30,090 nucleotides of DNA, taken from IMG/VR virus record IMGVR_UViG_3300009130_000097, positions 1 to 30,090 of that record. The stretch is one strand, 5' to 3'. Position numbers and translations under genes: made by a program. How positions within the stretch are numbered: the stretch's first letter is position 1; each line of letters starts with the position of its first letter. Source of the stretch: a virus. The notes under the pieces are model-generated. The model saw nothing but the letters and a program-made list of their open reading frames with translations, made no database searches and was not told where the DNA came from. Shown here piece after piece: positions 1-7,096 of this stretch.

Positions 1-2
1 AA

Positions 3-587
3 GGTCAAGTGATTGAACAAGGCGCACAATATGTCCCTGTAAGTGACCGCCAGTTTGCTGAAGATGAACAAAGAACAGGTTTTAAGTATGAAAGCACTTC
101 AGACAATGAAGAAATAACATACGTTATAACTCCGATGAGCGACCCTTTAACAAATTGGGAAGCCAGGATTAAAAATCTTGCAACAGGCGCCACAACAACT
201 AAGCATTTTGAATCCTCTCGCCAGGTACGGCGCGCAGCAATTCGGTATGATGCCGGCTCCGATTACGAAGACTATAATAAAGCCCCGCAAGTGACGTGGT
301 GGCTTGGACGCAGCTGGATCGAAGGCGGCGAAGAAGAATTGTTTTTCCATATCGACAGCCGCGCCATGTTGGACGAAGTGGCAGCGCATTACAATCTGCC
401 TGTCCCCTACCCGACTGAGCTTGTCGATGTACTAGATAACAATATCCAGAAAATCAGGTTTAAGTCTTATGATTTGAACCAAGCAGGAGAAGGAAATTTT
501 GTAGAAGTGGTTGTAGGGGGCGTTGTTTTCAGCCAAGGGGCTGCGACAATGCTCAAACTTTATGAGGTCACTCGGTCGAACGAGTGA
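3..587 (+). CDS. Unknown protein, 3' part only (start lies upstream)
   Basis: I do not recognise this gene. The reading frame is open from the first bases of the window, and the first possible start, GTG at 9, has only a weak AAGG before it, so the true start is probably upstream and this is a C-terminal part of at least 193 residues. The visible protein is soluble, with no signal peptide, membrane segment or repeat. It is mixed in charge, with a Trp-rich patch (WWLGRSWIEGGEEELFFHI, about residues 95-115) and a C-terminal part rich in Val and Gly that looks like beta-strand. It stands just ahead of the tail and fibre genes on the same strand, so a structural or tail-assembly role is possible, but nothing in the sequence proves it. 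The frame ends with a TGA, and a 178-base gap follows. Confidence 0.6.
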   Translation, partial: GQVIEQGAQYVPVSDRQFAEDEQRTGFKYESTSDNEEITYVITPMSDPLTNWEARIKNLATGATTTKHFESSRQVRRAAIRYDAGSDYEDYNKAPQVTWWLGRSWIEGGEEELFFHIDSRAMLDEVAAHYNLPVPYPTELVDVLDNNIQKIRFKSYDLNQAGEGNFVEVVVGGVVFSQGAATMLKLYEVTRSNE

Positions 588-765
588 GGATAAAATAAAG
601 CTCTTAATGTCTCCTAACCACACCAAAACCCCGCCCTCCCCTAATAAGGTATTTATTTTTTTAAATGCATCGGCTAAGATGCCCCAACCGCACCACACCA
701 AATCAAAGCACAGCTTTATAGTTTGGTAGTGCAAAAATCCACCCAGATACATAAAGGAGCCTCTT
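588..765 (+). promoter_or_regulatory. Intergenic gap with repeats; candidate regulatory region before the tail genes
   Basis: This 178-base gap is the longest non-coding stretch in the window. It holds a T-rich run (about 650-664), an 11-base direct repeat ACCACACCAAA at 617-627 and 692-702, and one copy of the AATCAAAGCA element (701-710). That copy is followed by AGCTTTATAG, which could supply a -10-like TATAG. A good ribosome site, AAAGGAG at 753-759, precedes the next gene. A promoter for the fibre block is plausible but rests only on these motifs. Confidence 0.35.
701..710 (+). repeat. AATCAAAGCA intergenic element, copy 1
   Basis: This is one of four intergenic copies of AATCAAAGCA. 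It is followed at a short distance by AGCTTTATAG, an arrangement much like copy 3 at 24313, where AGCTGCTATAG follows. Function is unknown; a promoter or protein-binding site is the simplest guess. Confidence 0.4.
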
Positions 766-1143
766 ATGGCCTCAATCTCAGATTACGTGCTTGACGCCGC
801 TCTGTCGAAATTGGACACAGAGGCGAACGCAATTCACATCACTTCCCAGGAAGCGACAACCTATACAGAAGCCACAAGCACTTACACGCTTGGCTCTGCA
901 ACAACCATTTCTATTGGCGCGCCCCAAGACCGGACAGCCTCTGGCGGTGGCAGAGAAGTTGTTCTTGCGAATGTTACAGGCGGAAACGTAAGTGCAAACG
1001 GCACTGCAGATACGTTTGCAATTGTAGACTCGACAAACAATCGTTTGCTTGCAACCGGCGAGCTTGCAACAAGCCAGACCGTGTCAACGGGCAATACGTT
1101 TATCTTGACCTCAATAGCTATAGGCATCCCTGACCCAACATAA
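766..1143 (+). CDS. Small conserved phage tail protein
   Basis: This 125-aa protein starts at an ATG seven bases after AAAGGAG. It opens with a helix (SDYVLDAALSKLDTEANAIHI) and continues as a Thr/Ser/Gly-rich, beta-type sequence with the pattern YTEATSTYTLG and, near the end, TGNTFILTSIAIGIPDPT. From memory, proteins with this layout occur beside tail-fibre genes in alphaproteobacterial phages and prophages, where they are unnamed. There is no signal peptide or membrane segment. It is followed after 18 bases by a Gp80-like tail protein gene, so the two probably belong to one tail-tip or fibre-attachment operon. The exact role is unknown; a structural tail role is inferred from the context and composition. 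Confidence 0.7.
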   Translation: MASISDYVLDAALSKLDTEANAIHITSQEATTYTEATSTYTLGSATTISIGAPQDRTASGGGREVVLANVTGGNVSANGTADTFAIVDSTNNRLLATGELATSQTVSTGNTFILTSIAIGIPDPT

Positions 1144-1161
1144 GGTGTAAGGAGACAATAC

Positions 1162-1569
1162 ATGAGTCTTTCAGACAGCATGGAAACAAAAGCCTTAAAA
1201 TGGCTTTTTAAACTAGAAGCCGATGAAGGCAATTCGTCACTGCGCCCCTCCTCATGGTATGTTGCACTCTGCACCAGTGACCCTACCGACACAGCGCTTG
1301 GGACTGAATGCACAGGCACAAACTACGCACGAGAAGCCGTGACATGGACAGTTTCGGGAAACAGCGCGTCAAACACTTCTGATATTGAGTTTGCAGAAGC
1401 TGGCTCAGGCGGATTTGGAACAATCCAGGCTGTCATGATTATGCCGGCTTCTACTGGCGGGGCTGCCTCTGACATGATCGCTCATGCGCAACTGTCTGTC
1501 GATAAAACCATAAACCAAGGTGATATTTTTAAGATTCCTGCGGGCGATCTGGTCATCGACATCGAGTGA
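1162..1569 (+). CDS. Gp80-like phage tail protein, single domain
   Basis: This 135-aa protein is preceded by AAGGAGA. It has the layout of the mycobacteriophage Gp80-like tail protein family: an N-terminal helix (SDSMETKALKWLF), a strand with the WYVALCTSDPTD pattern, a YAREAVTW segment, a central EFAEAGSGGFGTIQAVMI stretch and a C-terminal QGDIFKIPAGDLVIDIE. These correspond to the family's pattern of a W-A-L strand, a Y-A-R motif, the strand after an acidic F-P/E-A turn, and a final G-D...G-D-L hairpin. The next gene holds two further copies of the same domain. The role is probably as a tail-tip or fibre adaptor component; binding partner and function are not shown by the sequence. Confidence 0.7.
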   Translation: MSLSDSMETKALKWLFKLEADEGNSSLRPSSWYVALCTSDPTDTALGTECTGTNYAREAVTWTVSGNSASNTSDIEFAEAGSGGFGTIQAVMIMPASTGGAASDMIAHAQLSVDKTINQGDIFKIPAGDLVIDIE

Positions 1570-1581
1570 TAAGGATAAGCT

Positions 1582-2538
1582 ATGGCAATTCTCACAGACT
1601 CTATGGAACGCGCGCTGCTCGACCATATTTTTGGCAAAACAGAATATACTCGTCCAAGCAGTTTATGGATGGGCTTAAGCACCACAGCTTTTACAGACAG
1701 TGACAGCGCATCTGCTGCTTATGCAAAAGAGCCTTCTGGTAATGCTTACGCTCGTGTGCAGGTAGATCATAAGATTAAATATAATTCCGGTAACGAAGAT
1801 CTGCGAAATACTTCATCTATAGACTGGGCTGAAGCCACTGGAGCGTGGGGAGATATTGAGTATTGGGGCATTTTTGATGGCACTTCGAGCACTGACGATC
1901 TTGTTATGCATGGATCGTTTAGCGCAGCAACCACAGTAAGTTCAGGAGATCAGTTTCGGATATCCACGGGCGATTTTGAGATTAACTTTCCTGCTGCGAT
2001 CTATCACGGATATGACAGTTCTACTGTTTGGGCAAATTGGCGCGAGCAGATTGGATATCGACTAGGATTTGACTGGAATGGCTCTCCAAATACCAACGAA
2101 CAGTTTCTCTTTCACACCAGTAGCGCTTCTGGTTTTAAACATGACTCCTTATATTTAGGCGTAAGTGCTTCTGCGTTTCCTACATCTGGTCTTACTGGTT
2201 TTGAAGTGAGTAGGAGTAGCACAGCTTATCAAAGAGTTGGATTATCCCCTGGTTGGTTTGGCAGTGCTGCAACCAGTTCTGGAACAACCACGATTACAAA
2301 TACAAGTGCAATCGTGTTTCCAGAAGCCACGGCTTCTTGGGGCAATATTAGTCACTTTGCTATTTTTAGAGGCAGTAACGATAGTGATGATCATAGGGCT
2401 GATGGAGCCTCTGTCAGTAGTTATTATTATAACTCTAGTTACCCTCTTATTTCAGGCGCGCTAACAACCACGAAAGCCGTAGGCAGCGGCGACAGATTAC
2501 GTTTTGGAATTGGCGATCTGGTAATAACCGCAAGTTAG
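1582..2538 (+). CDS. Gp80-like tail protein with two tandem domains
   Basis: This 318-aa protein begins 12 bases after the previous gene, with AAGGATAAG before the ATG. Residues 1-135 repeat the plan of the preceding 135-aa protein: LTDSMERALLDHIFG, LWMGLSTTAFTDS, YARVQV, IDWAEATGAWGDIEYWGIFD, GDQFRISTGDFEI. Residues from about 150 to 318 form a more diverged second copy: LYLGVSASAFPTSG, YQRVGL, IVFPEATASWGNISHFAIF, GDRLRFGIGDLVI. The two genes therefore carry three copies of one domain, best explained by duplication and fusion. It is probably a structural component of the tail tip or fibre base. There is no signal peptide or membrane segment. Confidence 0.7.
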   Translation: MAILTDSMERALLDHIFGKTEYTRPSSLWMGLSTTAFTDSDSASAAYAKEPSGNAYARVQVDHKIKYNSGNEDLRNTSSIDWAEATGAWGDIEYWGIFDGTSSTDDLVMHGSFSAATTVSSGDQFRISTGDFEINFPAAIYHGYDSSTVWANWREQIGYRLGFDWNGSPNTNEQFLFHTSSASGFKHDSLYLGVSASAFPTSGLTGFEVSRSSTAYQRVGLSPGWFGSAATSSGTTTITNTSAIVFPEATASWGNISHFAIFRGSNDSDDHRADGASVSSYYYNSSYPLISGALTTTKAVGSGDRLRFGIGDLVITAS

Positions 2539-2550
2539 GACTGACTGACA

Positions 2551-5500
2551 ATGGCACAATTTGCAGACAGAGTTAAAGTAAGCAACACCACTGCAGCCAG
2601 TGCAGGCTCCGCTACCACATTGACCCTTGGCTCTGCTGAAGCAGGGTATCAAGCTGTCCCCTCTTCTCTCGATGGCGAAACAATTCGTTATGTCATTGAA
2701 GAGGGCAACACCTGGGAAATTGGCACAGGAACCTATACGCACAGCGGCACAACGCTTAGCCGATCTGTGGCGAGCTCATCAAACTCTAACAATGCTATAG
2801 CTGTTACATCGAGCTCTAAGGTTTTTATAACGCCAGTTGTAGACGATCTGCAATTTGTCCAGGTGTATAGCTCTACAAGCGATCTGCCCTCTGCGTCTGA
2901 TAACCACGGGCGCATTACGCACGTTCATGGCGATGGCGCCATGTATTTCGCCCACGGCGGCAACTGGATCAAACTCGCAAATGCTTCTGATGCTATCAGC
3001 TTAACTGATCTGTCGGTGACACAAAACGCAGCCAGTGGCTCCGGGGCATTAACTTATAATAGCGCTACAGGCGCATTTTCATACACACCCCCTGCCTCAA
3101 CAAGCTCTTCTGGCGGCACGCTTGATCCTATCAAAGAGACAGAAACAGTCGTATCTGCTGCAACGCAAAGCGCTTTCAATGTCGCTCATGCGGTTGGCAA
3201 CATTGCGGTTTATTTGAATGGCTCACGGCTTTCAGACGCGGATTGGAACAGCAATTCTGGCGGCACTGCGGTTACGCTTACCGCCGCAGCCGTGCAGAAT
3301 GACATTGTAACTGTTGTCGAATACGGCGCTCCGTTTGCTGCGCCCTATAAGTCGGCTATTTATACAGTAGGAAGCTCTTCTGAAATTAACGCTAATAGAG
3401 ATGTTCTTACTGCTGATTATACGCAGGGCAAAGAAGCGATCTATGTCAATGGAGTCAAATATTTAAGCTCTACAGATTACACAACGAATACTGGTGGGAC
3501 TGCGATTACTTTCACCTCTGCTCTAAGTGCGGGCGATATAGTTGAGCTCGTAGAACATGGCGCTTTAGCTGATGCTGCAAGTGCTTTCATCGATCTTACC
3601 GATACGCCCAGCACTTTAGGAACAGCAGGTCAGGTCGCCCAAGTTAACAGTGCGGGGAACGGCATTGAGTTTGCAGATGCAGGTGTAGCCAATCAAGGCA
3701 CTCTGACCAAGACATTTGTACAAAACGAAGATGCCACAATAACGCTTTCTAATGCAGTATCTCCTGTGCCTATGGTCAGCGTCTTTAAAGAAGTTCCGCA
3801 AGTCGGGGTCAGTTCAAAAGGAAATTGGGACGTAACCTCTACTGGGGCTAATTATGACAGGTTTGATGAAGCACCTATTTCCTATTCTGGGGCAACCCTA
3901 ACGCCATCGAGTGCTACGGCAGATGGCACATTTACCTTATCCTCTGGCTCATTTGCTTCGACCGATGTGGGCAAAACTGTTGAAGGTAATTCTGGCAAAG
4001 CAGTTATTACAGCAGCCAGCGGAACATACAGCCTTGTAACAGCTTTTGCTAATACAAACGCTATAGCCTCTGGCTCTTGGGCGCTCTATGGCGCTGTTCC
4101 TAAGTCTGATGGATCAGGATTAATACTTTCTCAATTTAAGCTAGGATATCAAATTCCAGACTCATCCTCTTCCATTACAGCTGTTGCTGAAACAGGACAA
4201 GTTCTTACCACAAGCAATCAAGACGGCAGCGTAAATGGGTTTTGTTTAGGCAGTGATGATATGTCCGTTATTATGGTAGGCGATTCAACCGATGATGTTT
4301 ACCAGTATGATCTTTCTATTGCAGGCGATCTTTCTACTGCCACCTATAACAACAAAAGTTTTGATCTGGGTACTCTTGTAGGGTCTGCGGTAGCCGACCC
4401 ACAAGATGTTCGCATTAATCCTGATGGAACAAAACTTTTTGTCCTAGATGACTCTAGTAACAAAGTTTATTCTTTCGATCTTTCGACAGCTAACGATATT
4501 ACAACAGCTTCTTATGACACCGTATCCCCAAGCGTGAGCAGTCAGCAGGGCAATTCTACCGGTATGTATTTTAAGCCAGATGGTACGAAGATGTGGATGT
4601 CCGGTACTTCTAATGAGTACGTCTACGAGTATGACTTAACAACTGATTGGGATGTGTCCACACTGACTTATAATAATGTTCGAGGAAGTGTTTATATTTA
4701 CGGCGATGATGCTCAAGCAGTTTGGTGGAACCCTGACGGGACAGAAATGTATGCTGTAAGTCAGTATAGCGATTACGTGAGTAAATATAATATTTCTCCT
4801 GCATGGAACTTTTCAAGTGGTTTTCAAAATTCTGTAGGCAATGAGGATGCAGTAATAGATATAAGTTCCATAACGGGGTATTGTAGAGGACTGGCCTTTA
4901 ACAGTTCTGGCACAAATATGTATATTAATCATGGGTCCAATGCTATTTATAGGGTTGATGTTGGCGATGTATCTATGCCGTACAACCAGTACATTCCTTC
5001 CGTTACTAAAGCCCTTGGAGGCCAAATAGACTCGTCTGCCTGGACAGATATTAACTCTATGACGGCTGACGAGAGCTTAGGACATGGCGCAGTTCATTAC
5101 GCTGTATCTACGGATGATCGTACCACTTGGAAAGTCGGCCACGATACCGATGGAATACGCTCTATTGCTAAGAACAACTCTGGCACTTGGCAGTATAATT
5201 CTAATACAACTTACGGCTCAGAGACTTGGGCAAACAGCACAAATAACAATGAGCTTTCTGCTTTACAGCAAGCCCTAAGCGTAACCCAGAACCGCATGGA
5301 TAAGGCTCAATTAGATGCTGTAACGGATGCAAATCATTTTACGCTTGGAAACACACTTGACCTGATGATTGCTGTATCCTGCGCAACTGGAACTATTGCA
5401 CCAAAATCTGATGGCGTTTCTATAAATTATGATGCTGCAACCCTTGTCAGACAAGCCGCAGCAGGAACAGATTATGAAGCTGAGTTCCCAAGCTCTACGA

Positions 5501-5553
5501 GTGTGAAGATTAAATCTCTCGCAGCACAGAATCTTAAAGTGAGGGTAATCTAA
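2551..5553 (+). CDS. Large modular tail fibre protein with beta-propeller-like repeats
   Basis: This 1000-aa protein probably binds the host surface. Residues 1-100 are the common phage fibre N-terminal module (FADRVKVSNTTAASAG, TLGSAEAGYQAV, YVIEEGNTWEIGTGTY, TLSRSVASSSN). Next come a short GGNWIKLANAS module (about 105-145), two similar Y-x-NG domains (about 195-265 and 275-345, with AVYLNGSRLSDADW and AIYVNGVKYLSSTDY), and a LGTAGQVAQVNS linker (about 355) that recurs in the next gene. From about 590 to 805 there are four or five propeller-like blades of roughly 50 residues, each with a NPDGTKLFVLD-type strand followed by VYSFDLSTANDI. The C-terminal 190 residues hold a separate domain with TAVSTDDRTTWK-like strands. 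Its stop codon overlaps the start of the next fibre gene. Target receptor unknown. Confidence 0.85.
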   Translation: MAQFADRVKVSNTTAASAGSATTLTLGSAEAGYQAVPSSLDGETIRYVIEEGNTWEIGTGTYTHSGTTLSRSVASSSNSNNAIAVTSSSKVFITPVVDDLQFVQVYSSTSDLPSASDNHGRITHVHGDGAMYFAHGGNWIKLANASDAISLTDLSVTQNAASGSGALTYNSATGAFSYTPPASTSSSGGTLDPIKETETVVSAATQSAFNVAHAVGNIAVYLNGSRLSDADWNSNSGGTAVTLTAAAVQNDIVTVVEYGAPFAAPYKSAIYTVGSSSEINANRDVLTADYTQGKEAIYVNGVKYLSSTDYTTNTGGTAITFTSALSAGDIVELVEHGALADAASAFIDLTDTPSTLGTAGQVAQVNSAGNGIEFADAGVANQGTLTKTFVQNEDATITLSNAVSPVPMVSVFKEVPQVGVSSKGNWDVTSTGANYDRFDEAPISYSGATLTPSSATADGTFTLSSGSFASTDVGKTVEGNSGKAVITAASGTYSLVTAFANTNAIASGSWALYGAVPKSDGSGLILSQFKLGYQIPDSSSSITAVAETGQVLTTSNQDGSVNGFCLGSDDMSVIMVGDSTDDVYQYDLSIAGDLSTATYNNKSFDLGTLVGSAVADPQDVRINPDGTKLFVLDDSSNKVYSFDLSTANDITTASYDTVSPSVSSQQGNSTGMYFKPDGTKMWMSGTSNEYVYEYDLTTDWDVSTLTYNNVRGSVYIYGDDAQAVWWNPDGTEMYAVSQYSDYVSKYNISPAWNFSSGFQNSVGNEDAVIDISSITGYCRGLAFNSSGTNMYINHGSNAIYRVDVGDVSMPYNQYIPSVTKALGGQIDSSAWTDINSMTADESLGHGAVHYAVSTDDRTTWKVGHDTDGIRSIAKNNSGTWQYNSNTTYGSETWANSTNNNELSALQQALSVTQNRMDKAQLDAVTDANHFTLGNTLDLMIAVSCATGTIAPKSDGVSINYDAATLVRQAAAGTDYEAEFPSSTSVKIKSLAAQNLKVRVI

Positions 5554-7088
5554 TGACAAAATCCCGTGATCTTGGAAACTTAGTAAAAGATGGAGCCGTT
5601 CAGTTTCCTGATGGATTAGGCACAGCAGGGCAAGCCTTACAGGTTAATTCTGGAGCGACTGGATTAGAGTTTGCTGACGCCTCTGGCTCTGGAATAACAA
5701 CTTACACAGGCATTTCAGGAACCGATGGCAGCCCAAGTGCAAATGACACCTATTTAGCTAATGTAAGCTCTCCTAGCACAGGAGATATGGCTTATGTTGT
5801 TAATGAAACCCGTGTGTACATTTACACTGCAAGCGGTGTTTGGTTTACTATTGCAGAAATCTCTAATATCACTCCGACAGCAATCACGCATTCGGTAACG
5901 CATTCTGGAGGCAGTGCTACATCTTATAATTCTACTGACGAAGTAGACCTTGCAGGAGTTACTACTGCTGTAACAGTTGCGCTAACTTCTACAGATCCAG
6001 AAGGCTTTCCACTTACCTGGGCGCACACTGCATCCGGGACTGGTGTTGCAGAGAGCGGGGGCTACATCACTTTAGATGGCACAAATGCAGCCGCTTTAAG
6101 TTATTCCGACAGTGGTGGCAATCGTACTTACACACTTACACCGCAGCAAGGCGCAGCAGGTACAATTACCCTCAACTTTAGTGCAACAGAAACAAATGGG
6201 ACAGGTACAGCAACATCTAATCTTCTGTTTTCAATCGGCCTTCAGTACCCTGTTCTAAATACACTGACAGGAAGCGTTTCTTCTGCAAGTATTTCAGAAC
6301 CTTCTCAAGCCAATGATTATTATTGCACTCCAGAAGGTGATTTTTCTTTTGTGTCAGGCGCATACGGGCCTCAGATTTTTGAGCATACAACCCATAAAAA
6401 CCCTTCAACCACGCAACGTGTAAGCAGTAACCCTAGTAATACGACCAATGGCGGTTATTGGGCAATTACAGCCAGTCAAGACGGGACAAGGATCTACGCT
6501 GTAGAGCATTATGCAAGTCAGCTTCGGTTTATGCAGTGGAATTATAACCTTGGCTCAACAACGCCCAATCAAAATGGTAACGGAGTTTCTGGAACTGTTG
6601 GCAGTAGCTCTTGTACTTTTTCTGTAACAAGGTCACGACCATCAAACTTTAGCACTCATAGCCCAAGAGGGATGGCTATTTCAAAAGAAGGAACAAAAGT
6701 ATTTATTGTTGGCACTAACAGCAATTACATTTTTAGGTGGCACTTAAGTACAGCTTTTGACATTACAAGTATCGGAAGTTCTCCTGACCAGACGGTAGCT
6801 ATTGACGGATCGCAACCGTACTCAGATGTTCAATTAAGCCCTGATGATAAATACATCATTTATAGAAAGGGCAACTGGAGTAATACCTACACTCAAAGGG
6901 AATTTAGTTCCTCAAATCCTTTAAGCCTTTCTCACACCAGCGCTGTGACTGGAGGCTCAAAAAGCTTTTCTTCAAGTGGCTCAGGCAGCGCAAATGTTGA
7001 CCCGTTAGGCGCTTGTTTTCTTAATGACGCCAACTCAATGTTTGTTTTTGATAGGCAGAATAATCAAATCGACAAGTACACAACATAG
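5553..7088 (+). CDS. Second modular tail fibre protein, propeller-like C-terminus
   Basis: This 511-aa protein starts within the stop codon of the previous fibre gene (TAATG). Residues 5-45 carry the LGTAGQALQVNSGATGLEFAD module also found inside the 1000-aa fibre. About 75-100 is a GDMAYVVNETRVYIY module shared with the 868-aa protein that follows. About 110-230 is an Ig/cadherin-like domain with STDPEGFPLTWAH. The C-terminal 270 residues hold blade-like repeats such as GMAISKEGTKVFIVG followed by IFRWHLSTAFDIT, closely resembling blades of the upstream fibre. The shared pieces show that the two genes arose by module duplication and shuffling. The role is probably as a host-recognition fibre or a fibre segment. 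No catalytic motif is visible. Confidence 0.8.
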   Translation: MTKSRDLGNLVKDGAVQFPDGLGTAGQALQVNSGATGLEFADASGSGITTYTGISGTDGSPSANDTYLANVSSPSTGDMAYVVNETRVYIYTASGVWFTIAEISNITPTAITHSVTHSGGSATSYNSTDEVDLAGVTTAVTVALTSTDPEGFPLTWAHTASGTGVAESGGYITLDGTNAAALSYSDSGGNRTYTLTPQQGAAGTITLNFSATETNGTGTATSNLLFSIGLQYPVLNTLTGSVSSASISEPSQANDYYCTPEGDFSFVSGAYGPQIFEHTTHKNPSTTQRVSSNPSNTTNGGYWAITASQDGTRIYAVEHYASQLRFMQWNYNLGSTTPNQNGNGVSGTVGSSSCTFSVTRSRPSNFSTHSPRGMAISKEGTKVFIVGTNSNYIFRWHLSTAFDITSIGSSPDQTVAIDGSQPYSDVQLSPDDKYIIYRKGNWSNTYTQREFSSSNPLSLSHTSAVTGGSKSFSSSGSGSANVDPLGACFLNDANSMFVFDRQNNQIDKYTT

Positions 7089-7096
7089 GATAGGAC

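Noticed and set aside
668-685. Short hairpin GCATC/GATGC as a terminator
   Set aside because: The stem is only five pairs, and the T-rich run lies before it rather than after it on the + strand; on the other strand the following sequence is A-rich, so no terminator is formed.
523-729. 68-aa + strand ORF across the end of the first gene and the gap
   Set aside because: It overlaps the first gene in another frame, has no ribosome site, and its composition (MSPNHTKTPPSPNK) simply reflects the repeat-containing gap.
882-1319. 145-aa minus-strand ORF
   Set aside because: It lies opposite two good + strand genes and runs across their junction; it has no ribosome site that stands out and no recognisable domain.
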